From an uncultured Geobacter sp. (GTDB taxonomy: Bacteria > Desulfobacterota > Desulfuromonadia > Geobacterales > CAIOGM01), in contig CAIUWK010000083.1 in NCBI GenBank assembly GCA_903902855.1, positions 1 through 59,765 of the forward strand: a DNA stretch of 59,765 nucleotides, given 5' to 3'. The notes beneath the pieces are model-generated. The model saw only the letters and a program-made list of their open reading frames with translations, ran no database searches and was not told the origin of the DNA. Shown here one piece after another: positions 46,752-57,000 of this stretch. Both the position numbers and the translations under genes were made by a program. Numbering within the stretch: position 1 is the stretch's first letter; each line of letters starts with the position of its first letter.

Positions 46752-47447
46752 TTACTCCTCCATCCCCATCCGCTTGATGGAGAGCAGCGTGATGCCGTCC
46801 AGTCGCGGTTGCAGGGCGCTCTCCGCCAGCGGCTTGTTGATTTCCGGCTCGTCGAAGCCGATCTTCAGCATCGTCCCGCGCCGGTCCTGGAACTCGATGA
46901 GGGAGGGAAACGGCACCCCGTCCACGCTCCGGTAATCACGATAGACCACTTCGTCCCCCTCTTCGGTCACCTTACGGACGATTAGCCCCACTTCGTTGTA
47001 CCAGACCGTTTCCCGTTTTCCTTCCCGGTTCACCCGGGGCACCTCTTCCGCTGACCTGCCGCTCCTGGCCGGTTCACTTTCCACGATCCAGCGCAACGCC
47101 TTCCACCCCTGAAGCCCTGCCCTGGCCGGGATCTCATCAAAGGTGCCGGAATAGGCGATCTCTTTGGAGGGGATAACGATGGTCAGGCGGTCGCCGTTGG
47201 TGAAGGCTTCCATCACGGTGGTGCCGAAGGGGGAGAGGACAACGAGATGGGACCGGTCCGGTTTTTGATAGACCAGATAACCGCGACCGCCGCCGCTCCC
47301 CTGGGATGAGCTGAAGGAGAGGGAAACCTCAGACTGCACGCTTTTCACCTCGGCGCCGGGGGTAATAACCAGGGGGGGAAGCGTCTTGGGGGTGCAACCG
47401 GTCAGGAGAGCTCCGGTAATAATAAAGGGGAGTAGATACTGTTTCAC
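46752..47447 (-). CDS. Lipoprotein of LolA/LolB-like fold, function unknown
   Basis: 231 residues from a GTG at 47447 with AAGGAG 9 bases upstream, which gives a compact signal MKQYLLPFIITGALLTG-C, a good lipobox. ATG starts further upstream would bury it. The mature protein alternates strands (LVVLSPFGTTVMEAF, VVYRDYRSVDGVPFPSLIEF), as in LolA/LolB-like lipid-binding half barrels, but key residues cannot be confirmed by eye. The gene ends 1 base after the quinone reductase stop, converging on it. Confidence 0.65.
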   Translation of the reverse strand: MKQYLLPFIITGALLTGCTPKTLPPLVITPGAEVKSVQSEVSLSFSSSQGSGGGRGYLVYQKPDRSHLVVLSPFGTTVMEAFTNGDRLTIVIPSKEIAYSGTFDEIPARAGLQGWKALRWIVESEPARSGRSAEEVPRVNREGKRETVWYNEVGLIVRKVTEEGDEVVYRDYRSVDGVPFPSLIEFQDRRGTMLKIGFDEPEINKPLAESALQPRLDGITLLSIKRMGMEE

Positions 47448-47562
47448 GGGGGGAAGCTCCTTGGATGACATGAATAGCGACCAGAGGGTAACGTAACCGG
47501 ATTTCTCATACAACCTCATTTTTCCTCATGGGTGAATCCGGCTTCTCCGGAGAACAAATGGC

Positions 47563-47591
47563 CTGACAAAGGGATGGCGCCCTGCTATAGT
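47563..47591 (+). promoter_or_regulatory. Sigma-70 promoter before the secreted-protein gene
   Basis: CTGACA (47563-47568), 17 bases, TATAGT (47586-47591), preceded by TGC as an extended -10. Five of six bases match in each hexamer. It lies 44 bases before the ATG at 47635. The rest of 47448-47634 is the divergent leader of the lipoprotein gene. Confidence 0.6.
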
Positions 47592-47634
47592 CGGACGGCG
47601 ACGGCGTCACGATTGACCCGCGTGGGAGCTCCCC

Positions 47635-48141
47635 ATGATACGAAAAATGTTCTTCTGCCTGCTGCTCTTCACCCTGGGCGCCACTCTCCCCTGCCAGGGG
47701 GGGATGTTCAGGAATCTCGGCTCTTCAACGCATCCGTGGCGGTTTGACGGCCGCGGGTTCGTGCCGGGCGCCGGAGAGGGAACTCCGGTGATCCTGGTCA
47801 GGGAAGGGTATCTACCGGTGCTGCGCGGCGGTGAGTTGCTTCCGACGGTGCTCTTGCCGAACCGGATGGGGGTTATAGCAGGTATCTGCTATCTCCAGGT
47901 TGCGGGGGGAAAGCTCACTCCGGAGAGCGGCTCCATCCCAACGGGAGGGTGTCGAGTGGAGATCGTTGGTACAGACCGGCAGATCCGGCTCGCCACCGCC
48001 GACCGGAACGGTTTCTTCTCGCTCCCGCTCCCGGCGGGGAACTATGAGGTCCGCGCCGCGGGAAGCCCGGTCAGATTTGACGTAAGGGAAGGCAAAACTG
48101 AACTGGTCGCACTTCGGAACGGTAAAAGGATGGTGGACTGA
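47635..48141 (+). CDS. Secreted protein with carboxypeptidase-regulatory-like (beta-sandwich) C-terminus
   Basis: 168 residues: signal peptide MIRKMFFCLLLFTLGATLPCQG, then about 70 residues with no recognised fold, then GCRVEIVGTDRQIRLATADRNGFFSLPLPAGNYEVRAAG (about 104-142), the repeat pattern of CarboxypepD_reg-like beta-sandwiches that often mediate binding. It is immediately followed (same direction, 0-base gap) by the CFI-box metalloprotease; they probably act together outside the cytoplasm. Confidence 0.7.
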   Translation: MIRKMFFCLLLFTLGATLPCQGGMFRNLGSSTHPWRFDGRGFVPGAGEGTPVILVREGYLPVLRGGELLPTVLLPNRMGVIAGICYLQVAGGKLTPESGSIPTGGCRVEIVGTDRQIRLATADRNGFFSLPLPAGNYEVRAAGSPVRFDVREGKTELVALRNGKRMVD

Positions 48142-49881
48142 ATGACAACAGCACGCTTGACCGGATACCTTGCCGCCGCTTTTCTTCTCCTCACCCTTCT
48201 TCCTGTCACCCTCCTCGCCGGGGCGTTGGATGATTATTACCTGGAGCGGTTCGGAGAGAATGGATCGCAGATCACCGGAGCTGTGTTCCAGCAAGTGACT
48301 ACCCCGATGGAGCGGTGCGGGATGCCGCTCCGGCGGGGACTCAAGCAGGACTGGACACTTCTCACCGCTTCCACTCAAGAGGTCCTAGCCAAGTATCTGG
48401 CTCTGCCGGTTCTCTCCGGTTTCGAATATACGGTGTATTCTCCCACCGGCAGGTTCAGGGTCCACTATACCACCATCGGAGCCGACGCCTCGACGACTTC
48501 CTGGGCACAGACCACGGCTCAGGTCTTTGATGAAGTGTATGCGGCTGAGGTGCAGAACATGGGGTATCGTTCCCCACCCACGACAGTAACCAACGGACCC
48601 TATGAGGTCTACTTACAAGATAGGGCCTCGGCCAGAGAGTACGGCTATACCCAAGATATGGCTCCGGTTGTCGCTGGTTCGGTCAGCCATACTGCCTACA
48701 CCGTGGTTGATCGTACGTTCACCTCGAGGGTCTACGCTCCCCTTACCCCCCGGGAGGCGCTTCAGATCACCGCAGCTCACGAGTTTCACCACTCTATCCA
48801 GTTCGGCTACAATTATTATTTTGACCTCTGGTATGGAGAGGCAACCTCCACCTGGATGGAAGATGAGGTTTATGACGGGGGGAATCAGCTCTATAACTAT
48901 CTCTCCGCCGCTCTCTCCAATCCGACACTCAGCCTGGATACGGCGGTGAGCACGACCACGGGGGGAGGCTACGGCCGGTGGCTCTTCAACCGGTATCTGG
49001 CGGAGCAGCATGGCGCCCCTGTTGTGAGAAGTTTCTGGGAGAAGTTGGTGCAGTACCCGGCCCCTGCCGGCGGTGGGGATATTCCCATGACCCCGATTCT
49101 TGACGCCGTCCTCACGCAGAATTACTCATCCACTCTCTCTTCCGACTTCTTTGGCTACGCCAAGCGGATCTACACCCGGGACTGGTCGACCCACACGGGC
49201 GAGATCGGCTTGATCCCCGCGTATACCCCCATTGCTACCTTTTCACCGACGGGCAGCATTGTGGTCGCCCCCACGGTCGTCCCTCCCCCGCTCTCCTATG
49301 CCTATTACCGCTATCACCCTGCGGCAAACTCCCCGTACAACCTGACGATCACGACGACCGCGAATAGCAGTCTGATGGTGATGGCCTTCCGAACCGATAC
49401 GAACGGCGTTGTCACGGAATTCCGGACCGACGCCAACGGGACTATCATTATCCCGCAGTTCGGCAGCAGTAGCACCTCCGAGGCGGCTCTCCTCACCGTC
49501 AACACCTCCACCGCCACCGCCGGATCCACATCCGCCTCCGGTAGTGACAGTAGCGGCGGTGGCGGCGGTTGCTTCATCGCCACGGCGGCTTACGGGAGTT
49601 ATCTTGCTCCGGAGGTCGCCACACTCCGGGAGTTTCGTGACCGGGTGCTCTTGGCCTCCGGGCCGGGGCGGAGTTTTGTCAGGCTCTACTACCGGCTGAG
49701 CCCCCCCCTGGCCGATTTCATCCGGCGACACGATACGCTCCGTACCGGGACACGGCTCCTTCTCGCCCCGCTCCTTTATGGCGTGAAGTATCCGGCGGCA
49801 CTACTCCTTGGTCTTCTCGTCCTTGGGAGTTCCGGCATGTTTCTGCTCCGGCGAAGGGACGTGGCATCAGATTCGGCATGA
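48142..49881 (+). CDS. Exported metalloprotease-like protein with CFI-box C-terminal anchor
   Basis: 579 residues: signal peptide ([21 protein letters not shown]...), then a zinc-protease-type domain with HEFHH (H213, E214, H217) and a possible third ligand E233 in LWYGEA, as in MXAN_6640-like gluzincins. A Ser/Gly/Thr-rich linker (about 455-475) leads to [11 protein letters not shown] (C477), the CFI-box CTERM sorting motif, an Arg-rich segment, and a hydrophobic stretch (about 552-570) followed by LLRRRDV. The Cys-containing box suggests lipidation or sortase-like processing (inference). Confidence 0.82.
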   Translation: MTTARLTGYLAAAFLLLTLLPVTLLAGALDDYYLERFGENGSQITGAVFQQVTTPMERCGMPLRRGLKQDWTLLTASTQEVLAKYLALPVLSGFEYTVYSPTGRFRVHYTTIGADASTTSWAQTTAQVFDEVYAAEVQNMGYRSPPTTVTNGPYEVYLQDRASAREYGYTQDMAPVVAGSVSHTAYTVVDRTFTSRVYAPLTPREALQITAAHEFHHSIQFGYNYYFDLWYGEATSTWMEDEVYDGGNQLYNYLSAALSNPTLSLDTAVSTTTGGGYGRWLFNRYLAEQHGAPVVRSFWEKLVQYPAPAGGGDIPMTPILDAVLTQNYSSTLSSDFFGYAKRIYTRDWSTHTGEIGLIPAYTPIATFSPTGSIVVAPTVVPPPLSYAYYRYHPAANSPYNLTITTTANSSLMVMAFRTDTNGVVTEFRTDANGTIIIPQFGSSSTSEAALLTVNTSTATAGSTSASGSDSSGGGGGCFIATAAYGSYLAPEVATLREFRDRVLLASGPGRSFVRLYYRLSPPLADFIRRHDTLRTGTRLLLAPLLYGVKYPAALLLGLLVLGSSGMFLLRRRDVASDSA

Positions 49882-49903
49882 CCGGTTCCCCGGCGTTGTC
49901 TTG

Positions 49904-49943
49904 AAACGAAAAAACCCCGATCACTGTCGGGGTTTTTTCGTTT
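49904..49943. terminator. Bidirectional terminator between the CFI-box gene and ppc
   Basis: A perfect 17-bp stem (49904-49920 with 49927-49943), core ACCCCGA/TCGGGGT, loop TCACTG, with A-tract and T-tract on the two sides, so it works on both strands for the converging genes. Confidence 0.93.
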
Positions 49944-49952
49944 GAGCATCGG

Positions 49953-52748
49953 CTACCCCGTATTCCGCAATCCGGCGGCGATGCCGTTGATGGTGGCGGC
50001 CAGGGTGTAATCCAGCTCCCCGCTCTCCTCGCCGCTCCGTTTGCGCCGGAGGAGCTCCACCTGGATCAGGCTCAGAGGGTCCACGTAGGGATTTCTCAGG
50101 CTGATGGAGCGGGCCAGGGCCGGGTTGCTCTCCAGGAGCCGCTCCTGTTGGGTGATCCCCAGGACCATCCGGCGGGTCCGCTGGTACTCTTCCGCCACCA
50201 GACAGAAGACCCGGTCACGGAGCCCCTGATCGGTCACCAGTCCGGCATAGAGCCGTGCGATGGGGAGGTCCACCTTGGTGAGGGCCAGCTCCACGTTGCG
50301 AATCATATCGTAGAAGAAGGGAAAGCGTTGCATCATGACCACCAGCAGCTCTCTCTGGACTTCCCCGCGGGAGGCGAACCGCTCCAGGGCGTACCCCACA
50401 CCGAACCAGCCGGGGATGACATGGCGGCTCTGCATCCAGCCGAATCCCCAGGGGATGGCCCGCAGGTCCCCCAGCCCCCTGGTCGCTCCCCGCCGGGCCG
50501 GACGCGAACCGATTTTGGCCAGATCGAATTCCAGGACCGGAGTGGCCTGCTCGAAGTAGGGGATGATATCCGGGTTGTCGGCGATCCGTTCCCGGTAAAA
50601 GTCGAAGGCCAGGGCGGAAATCTCCTCCAGCGCCTCTTCCCACGCCGCTTCCGGTCGGCTCTCCACGAGACCTGTCTGGGCCAGGGCCTCCAGGGAGGCT
50701 GCCACCATCAGCTCCAGGTTGCGCAGCGCCAGGGTCGGGTCCGAATACTTCCAGTTGATCACCTCCCCCTGCTCGGTGATCTTGAAGGAGCCGCTGAAGG
50801 CGCCATGGGGCTGGGCGATGATGGCCCGGTGAGTGGGGCCACCTCCTCTTCCCACGGTTCCCCCTCTCCCGTGAAAGAGGGTGAGGGTCACGCCACATTC
50901 CTCGGCAACTTGGTGCAGTGCCCGGTGGGCCTTGAAGATTTCCCAGGAGCTGGTGAGCATGCCACCGTCCTTGTTGGAGTCGGAATACCCCAGCATCACC
51001 TCCTGGCGGCGTCCCCAGGAGTCCAGATAGGGGCGGTAGGCCGGTGAGCTCCAGAGGGTGCGGCAGGTTTCCGGCGCATTCCGCAGATCCTCAATGGACT
51101 CAAAGAGCGGCACCGGCATAAGACCGGGGTCCCGTCCGTCCGGAGAGGCGGCGCAGTTCACCCCGCAGAGTCCGGCCAGCCAGAGAAGATTCCGGACATC
51201 ATCCGCCCCGGTGGCACCGCTGATGACGTAGCTTCGGATGGAGTCGGGGTGGCGTCCCTTCAGTCGCGCCACTTCACGCAGGGTGGTGAGGAGCTCAATG
51301 GTAGCGGCTGACGGGAGGGGGGAGAGCTCCACTTTCTCGCTCTTTTCTCCCGCCAGGCCGGCCGCCAGCTCTTCCATGGCCCGGAAGTGAACCGCTGCGT
51401 GCTGACGGATATCCAGGGCGTGGAGGTGGAAGCCGAAGGTCGCCACCTGGCGCAGGAGCGGGTCCAGGAGCTGACGGGCCATCCGTTCGCCGTCATGCCC
51501 TTCCAGGCTGGAGCGGATCATGAGGAGGTCTTGGGTGAATTCATCCTGGTCAGGATAGGCGTGGGGGTGGTCCGGATGATCGGCGGCGACCCGGAGCCGG
51601 TGAAGGACGAAATCCAGGAGCCGCCGGTAGAGCTCGCAATCGGGATGGGTCTCGGTCACCGGCGTCACTTCCGGCATCAGCTCGTCGTACCGGGCCAGCA
51701 GCGCCGGAATGACGGGATCGACCCCCCGTTGGCAGGCGGAGCTGGTGAGAAGTTCCCGCAGTTCCGCCACCCGCTCCCGGTAGATCCTCAGGATCGTGCT
51801 CCGGGCCAGGGTTACGGCGGAGCCGGTGGAAGCCGCGGTGACAAAGGGGTTGCCGTCCCGGTCGCCACCGATCCAGGAGCCGAAGGAGATGAGTGCGGGG
51901 AGTTCTCGGGGGGCGATCACCCGGCCGTAGATCTCCCGGAACGCCTCGGCGATCTCCTCATAGAGGAGGGGGAGCGGCGCGATGAGGCAGTCGGGGTAGT
52001 GGTCCAGCCCCATCCGTATCTCGTCGTCCACCGTCGGTTTGCGCCGCCGTACCTCATCGGTCTGCCAGAGGGAGGAGACCTCGGCCAGGATCTCCTGCTG
52101 CCGACGGCCTGCCTCGTCATGGGTGAGCGGGAGCCGGTCCAGTAGCTCCAGGCTTCGGGCGATGCGCCGTCGCTTGAAGAGCGCTACCCGCCGTGTCACC
52201 TCCGTGGGATGGGCCGTAAAGACCGGTCGGGCCTTGATTTTATCCAAGAAGGCCAGGGCCTCGTCGGCGTCGATCCCCGCTTCACGCATCCTCAGGAGGG
52301 TGCCGCGGAAGGAGCCGGGCTTGTCGGGAATCCCCCGGTTCAGGCGGGTGGCTCGCTGCCGGCGGCGGCGGTGGTTGGTCTCGGCCAGGTTGGTCAGCTC
52401 GAAATAGGTGGCGAAGGCCTTGACGATCTGGAAGGATTCACCCACCGACATCTGACCGACGATTCCCACCCCCCGCTCCTGCAGCTCCTCTTCACCGGGA
52501 AAATCCAGGCACGCCTCTCCCTGCCGGTCATTCAGCTGGCGATGCTTGATGGCCAGTCGCCGCAACTCCTCTTCGGCGTCGAAGACCTGTCGCCCCGCCT
52601 GCTCGAGGATCACCTCTCCCAGCAGGTATCCCAAGGACCGGACATCACGCCTTAAGGGGAGGTCCCGGGCAGCCTCGTCGCTACCGGTGAGTTCCGCCAG
52701 CCGCTCCTCCTGGTTCTCCGCCTTCCAATATAGTTCATGTTCGGTCAT
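49953..52748 (-). CDS. ppc: Phosphoenolpyruvate carboxylase
   Basis: Carboxylates PEP to oxaloacetate to replenish the TCA cycle. The 931-residue protein keeps the FTAHPTEVTRR catalytic His, GYSDSNKDGG Lys, and FHGRGGTVGRGGGP loop; the C-terminal end is NTG (the usual NTG tail of the family). It starts MTEHELYWKAENQ and lies alone on the minus strand ending at the bidirectional terminator. Confidence 0.96.
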   Translation of the reverse strand: MTEHELYWKAENQEERLAELTGSDEAARDLPLRRDVRSLGYLLGEVILEQAGRQVFDAEEELRRLAIKHRQLNDRQGEACLDFPGEEELQERGVGIVGQMSVGESFQIVKAFATYFELTNLAETNHRRRRQRATRLNRGIPDKPGSFRGTLLRMREAGIDADEALAFLDKIKARPVFTAHPTEVTRRVALFKRRRIARSLELLDRLPLTHDEAGRRQQEILAEVSSLWQTDEVRRRKPTVDDEIRMGLDHYPDCLIAPLPLLYEEIAEAFREIYGRVIAPRELPALISFGSWIGGDRDGNPFVTAASTGSAVTLARSTILRIYRERVAELRELLTSSACQRGVDPVIPALLARYDELMPEVTPVTETHPDCELYRRLLDFVLHRLRVAADHPDHPHAYPDQDEFTQDLLMIRSSLEGHDGERMARQLLDPLLRQVATFGFHLHALDIRQHAAVHFRAMEELAAGLAGEKSEKVELSPLPSAATIELLTTLREVARLKGRHPDSIRSYVISGATGADDVRNLLWLAGLCGVNCAASPDGRDPGLMPVPLFESIEDLRNAPETCRTLWSSPAYRPYLDSWGRRQEVMLGYSDSNKDGGMLTSSWEIFKAHRALHQVAEECGVTLTLFHGRGGTVGRGGGPTHRAIIAQPHGAFSGSFKITEQGEVINWKYSDPTLALRNLELMVAASLEALAQTGLVESRPEAAWEEALEEISALAFDFYRERIADNPDIIPYFEQATPVLEFDLAKIGSRPARRGATRGLGDLRAIPWGFGWMQSRHVIPGWFGVGYALERFASRGEVQRELLVVMMQRFPFFYDMIRNVELALTKVDLPIARLYAGLVTDQGLRDRVFCLVAEEYQRTRRMVLGITQQERLLESNPALARSISLRNPYVDPLSLIQVELLRRKRSGEESGELDYTLAATINGIAAGLRNTG

Positions 52749-52801
52749 CGTTATCGCCTTTTGGTGGTGAAGTCGTTCAATCCCCGGTGAAGCCGCAAGC
52801 T

Positions 52802-53089
52802 TTACAGCAGATCCCGAGCCGTCCCCACCAGGAAGTCGAAGACCTCCTCCCGGCTGGTGATGAAACCGGGGAGATTCCTGACGAGGATCTCTTCCACCTG
52901 GTGCAGGCTCCGCTGGTCGTCGCGCTCCATTTCCGACATCACCGCCTCCAGCATGGGGACAACCTCGTAGATGTCATCCCGGTCAAAGGGGGCCGGATCA
53001 GGTTTGCCGTAAAATTTGGGGGCATGGCGGTTGGCCGTGTCTTTATGATATTTGTAGTACAGGTCCGACGGTTTGATGATCAGTTTCAT
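52802..53089 (-). CDS. Small soluble protein, function unknown
   Basis: 95 residues, no signal peptide or membrane segment: MKLIIKPSDLYYKYHKDTANR, an acidic middle (FDRDDIYEVVPMLEAVMSEMERDD), then a helical end (EEILVRNLPGFITSREEVFDFLVGTARDLL). AGGAGGAAAA precedes the ATG. It is 53 bases upstream of ppc in the same direction, so they may share a transcript. No family could be named. Confidence 0.7.
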   Translation of the reverse strand: MKLIIKPSDLYYKYHKDTANRHAPKFYGKPDPAPFDRDDIYEVVPMLEAVMSEMERDDQRSLHQVEEILVRNLPGFITSREEVFDFLVGTARDLL

Positions 53090-53208
53090 GGTTTTCCTCC
53101 TGGGACCGGTATCCTAACACAAAACCGTTCACCGGCATGGGAAGAAATTCTCCTCGCGTGGGAGCGGGCGACACGAAAATCGGCATCATCATCCGCCCCG
53201 GTTCCTGC

Positions 53209-53214
53209 TATACT
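53209..53214 (+). promoter_or_regulatory. Extended -10 (TGCTATACT) at the very start of the methyltransferase-like gene
   Basis: TGC followed by TATACT places a transcription start about 7 bases further on, at 53221-53222, exactly at the ATG. No -35 or ribosome-binding site is visible. It suggests either a leaderless mRNA or a start codon inside the gene. Confidence 0.4.
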
Positions 53215-53221
53215 CCCTTGC

Positions 53222-53890
53222 ATGATGAATACAGACCATCGGTTCGACCCCTTCGGCTGGCTGGCGAACTATTTCCCCGAAACGCTGCTCCACCGCGTCA
53301 TCCCGGCCGGGATGAGCGTCGTCCTTGCTCTCTTCCTGGTCATGCGGGTTCAAGAGTACCCTCTCTTCTCCCTCAAGCCCCTCTGGCTGGTCGAGACCCT
53401 GCTCTTTGCCGCGCTCATGGCGGCCTTCATTCTCCGGACGATACCCCGGGAGCGCTCTTGCGGAGTGCGGGAGATCATCATTCCCCTGGCGGCCAGTCTC
53501 CTCCCCTTTGCCCTCCTCCGCTCTCCGCCGGTACCCTGGGTGACAGCCAGTCGTCCCCTCCTCGTGGGAATCTTCTGGTGGATGACCGCCGCCACCTCTC
53601 TCACCGTCTGGGGAATCTGGACCCTGCGCCACGCCTTCAGCATCACCGTGGAGGCCCGCTCCCTGGTCACCGGGGGGCCGTACCGTTTCGTCCGCCATCC
53701 GGTCTATCTGGGTGAAATTCTGGCGGCCACAGGGGTTGCCGTGCTCCGCTTTTCCCTGGTGAACTCTCTCCTGCTCGCCCTCTTCGTCTTCCTGCAACTC
53801 AGGCGTGCCCGCTGGGAAGAGGCCAAGCTCACCCGGAACTTTCCCGAATACCTCGCCTTTGCCGCGCGTTCTCCCTGGTTTTGGTCATGA
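53222..53890 (+). CDS. Isoprenylcysteine carboxyl methyltransferase-like membrane protein
   Basis: 222 residues from the ATG at 53222 (a second ATG follows at once). Five or so hydrophobic segments lie between residues 28 and 200; the C-terminal part has VTGGPYRFVRHPVYLGEILAATG, the conserved ICMT/PEMT-type methyl-donor region. Substrates in bacteria are unknown. Reading upstream in the same frame leads into non-coding shadow of the minus-strand gene, so a longer start is rejected. It is followed by mfd in the same direction 183 bases later. Confidence 0.8.
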   Translation: MMNTDHRFDPFGWLANYFPETLLHRVIPAGMSVVLALFLVMRVQEYPLFSLKPLWLVETLLFAALMAAFILRTIPRERSCGVREIIIPLAASLLPFALLRSPPVPWVTASRPLLVGIFWWMTAATSLTVWGIWTLRHAFSITVEARSLVTGGPYRFVRHPVYLGEILAATGVAVLRFSLVNSLLLALFVFLQLRRARWEEAKLTRNFPEYLAFAARSPWFWS

Positions 53891-54073
53891 ACCGCAGTCC
53901 GATGGCGTCGTACTCCCTCTCTTCTGCCATCGTTCAAGAGTTCCGTTCGATACTCCTGCTTGCATTCACGGGAAAAACACAGTAGCTTTCTATCTCATCA
54001 TGAACAATCAATTCACGTCATCGTTACGCCGTATCCTCCCCATTCCTGCTTTCTGTAAGGAAAGGCAAAAATC

Positions 54074-57000
54074 ATGACCGTATCATCACCCTCCGCTCTT
54101 CCGGATCAGTTCCGGAGCATTGCCGGCGCCCTTGCCCCCCAGGGGGGGCGTTGTGTGGTCTCCGGGCTCAAGGGATCGGCCCCTGCATGGCTGCTGGCCC
54201 GGCTTCTTCCCCTGGTGAAGCGACGGTTCCTGGTCATCACCCCCGACGGTGAGAGCGCCGAGGCCTTTTACCGGGAGCTCCTCTTCTATGCCGGCAATGG
54301 CCAGGAACTCTTCCTCTTTCCCCCTTGGGACACCGCCCCCTTCGAGGAGGCGTCCCCGGTGGCCGAGCTCACCGGTCAGCGGCTGCATACCCTCTTCCGG
54401 CTTCTGGAGGGGAAATGTCGAGTCGTGGTCACCACCCTGGCCGGGGCGGTCCAGCGGGTTCTTCCCCGACAGCTCCTGGGGGAGAGCGCCGTCTATCTGG
54501 AGACGGGAGAGGAGGTGGCGCGGGAAGAGCTCCTGGCCGGCCTGATCCGGCTGGGGTACCAGAACGTGCCGCTGGTGGAGGATCGGGGGACCTTTGCCGT
54601 GCGGGGGGGGATCCTGGATATCTATCCCGCCGGACTCCCGTCGCCGGTGCGCATCGAGTTTTTCGGCGATGAGGTGGAGAGCATCCGTCCCTTTGATCCC
54701 GAATCCCAGCGCTCCCTCTCGGAGCTCACCGAGCTGATCCTCCTCCCCTCCCGGGAGGTGATCCTCTCGGAAGAGGTCATCGCCGCCTTTACCCCGCGCC
54801 TCAAACCCCGGTGCGACGAGCTGGACATTCCCCCTTCCCGGCGCCGGGAGTATCTGGAGCAGCTGGCCACCACCGCCTATCCCCTGGGGATCGAATATCT
54901 CCAGCCGCTCTTTCACCCCGGCCTGGAGACGTTGTTCGACTATGCCGGTCCCGAGGGGGTGACCCTGCTCCTGGACCCGGCCGGGCTGGAGGGGGCCGCG
55001 GAACGGCTGGAGGAGGAGCTGGCAATGGGAGAGGAGCGAGCTCGGGCTCGCGGCTCCATAGTCTGCCGTCGTCACGAGCTCTTCCTCCCCTCCTGCCGTC
55101 CCGCCGACCTGAACCGGGAGGGGCGTCTTCTCCTGGTTCCGGAGTTGGAGCTGGCGGAGGAGGGGGTGACCTCCATCCGGTTTCGCACCGAGGAGAATCG
55201 GGATCTGAAGGTGGACGTCTCCCGGGACACGGAACATGCCCTGACACCGCTGGTGAACCAGTTGGGGGCCTGGCGTGACCGGGGGTGGCGCACCCTCTTT
55301 GTCTGTCATCATCAGACCCAGGCCGAGCGGCTGGTGGAGCTCTTTTCTCACTATCCCCTCTCCCCGGTGATCTCCGGACGGGACTTCCCCGGTGAAGCGG
55401 CCGTACTGGGGGATCGTCCCGCGGTGCTGCTGGGTGAAATCTCCCGGGGGTTCCGCCTGGTGGAGGAGCGGTTGACGATCATCGCCGAAGAGGAGCTCTT
55501 CGGCCGGCGGGTCCGGCGCCGGGGGATTACCGAGGCGCGGAAGAAACAGATCCTCTCCTCCCTGGCGGAGATGAAGCCCGGGGATTTTATCGTCCATGTT
55601 GACCACGGTATCGGTTATTACCGGGGGCTCCAGCATGTGGACCTGGGTGGGGGGATGGCCGGCGACTTCCTCCTCCTGGAGTATGCCGGGGCGGACAAAC
55701 TCTATCTCCCCGTGGACCGGATCAACCTTATTCAGCGGTATGTGGGAGCCGAAGGTGGGGCCGATCCCAAGATCGACAAGCTGGGTGGGAGCGCCTGGGA
55801 GAAGGTCAAGGGGAAGGCGCGTCAGGCGGTGGAGGAGATGGCCGGAGAGCTGCTCACCATCTACGCTCGGCGCCAGGTGCAGGAGGGGTACGCCTTCTCC
55901 CCCCCCGACGAGTTCTACCGGGAGTTCGAGGCGGCCTTTGCCTTCGAGGAGACCCCGGACCAGCTTTCCGCCATCCAGGATGTTCTCTCCGACATGCAGC
56001 ATAGCAGGCCCATGGACCGGCTCATCTGCGGCGACGTAGGGTACGGCAAGACCGAAGTGGCCATGCGGGGGGCCTTCAAGGCGGTGATGGACGGCAAGCA
56101 GGTGGCTCTGCTGGTCCCCACCACGGTGCTGGCCCAGCAGCATCTGGAGAGTTTCCGAGAGCGGTTCAAGGAGTACCCGGTCATTGTGGAGATGGTTTCC
56201 CGCTTCCGCACCCCTGCGGAACAGAAGGAGATCCTGGCCCGGGTCAAAAAGGGGGAGGTGGATCTCCTCATCGGTACCCATCGTCTCCTGCAGAACGACG
56301 TGCAGTTCCGGGACCTGGGGCTCCTCATCGTGGACGAGGAGCAGCGGTTCGGTGTGGTGCACAAGGAGAAGCTGAAAAAGTTCCGGGCCACCGTGGATAT
56401 CATGACCCTCACCGCCACCCCCATCCCTAGGACCCTCTACATGTCCCTCATGGGGATTCGCGACCTCTCCGTCATCGACACCCCGCCGGTGGACCGGCTG
56501 GCAATCAAGACCATCGTGGCCCGCTCCTCGGACGAACTGATCCGGGAGGCGGTCCTGAGGGAGATCCGGCGGGGAGGGCAGATCTTTTTCGTCCACAACC
56601 GGGTGCAATCCATCGGCGCCATGGCCGAGTACCTCCGCCAAGTGGTCCCCGAGGCCACCATCGGCATCGGCCACGGCCAGATGGAGGAGAAGGAACTGGA
56701 GCAGGTCATGTGCGATTTCATGCATGGCCGGTTCAACCTTCTCCTCTGCACCACCATCATCGAGTCGGGGCTGGATATCCCCACGGCCAATACGCTCATC
56801 GTCAATAACGCCGACACCTTCGGTCTTTCGCAACTCTATCAGATTCGGGGGAGGGTGGGACGTTCCCGGCAGCGGGCCTACGCCTATCTCCTCATCAAGG
56901 GTGAAGGGTCCATTACCAGCGACGCCCGGGAGCGGCTCAAGATCATGCAGGAACTCACCGAACTGGGCGCCGGGTTCCGCATCGCCACCTATGACCTGGA

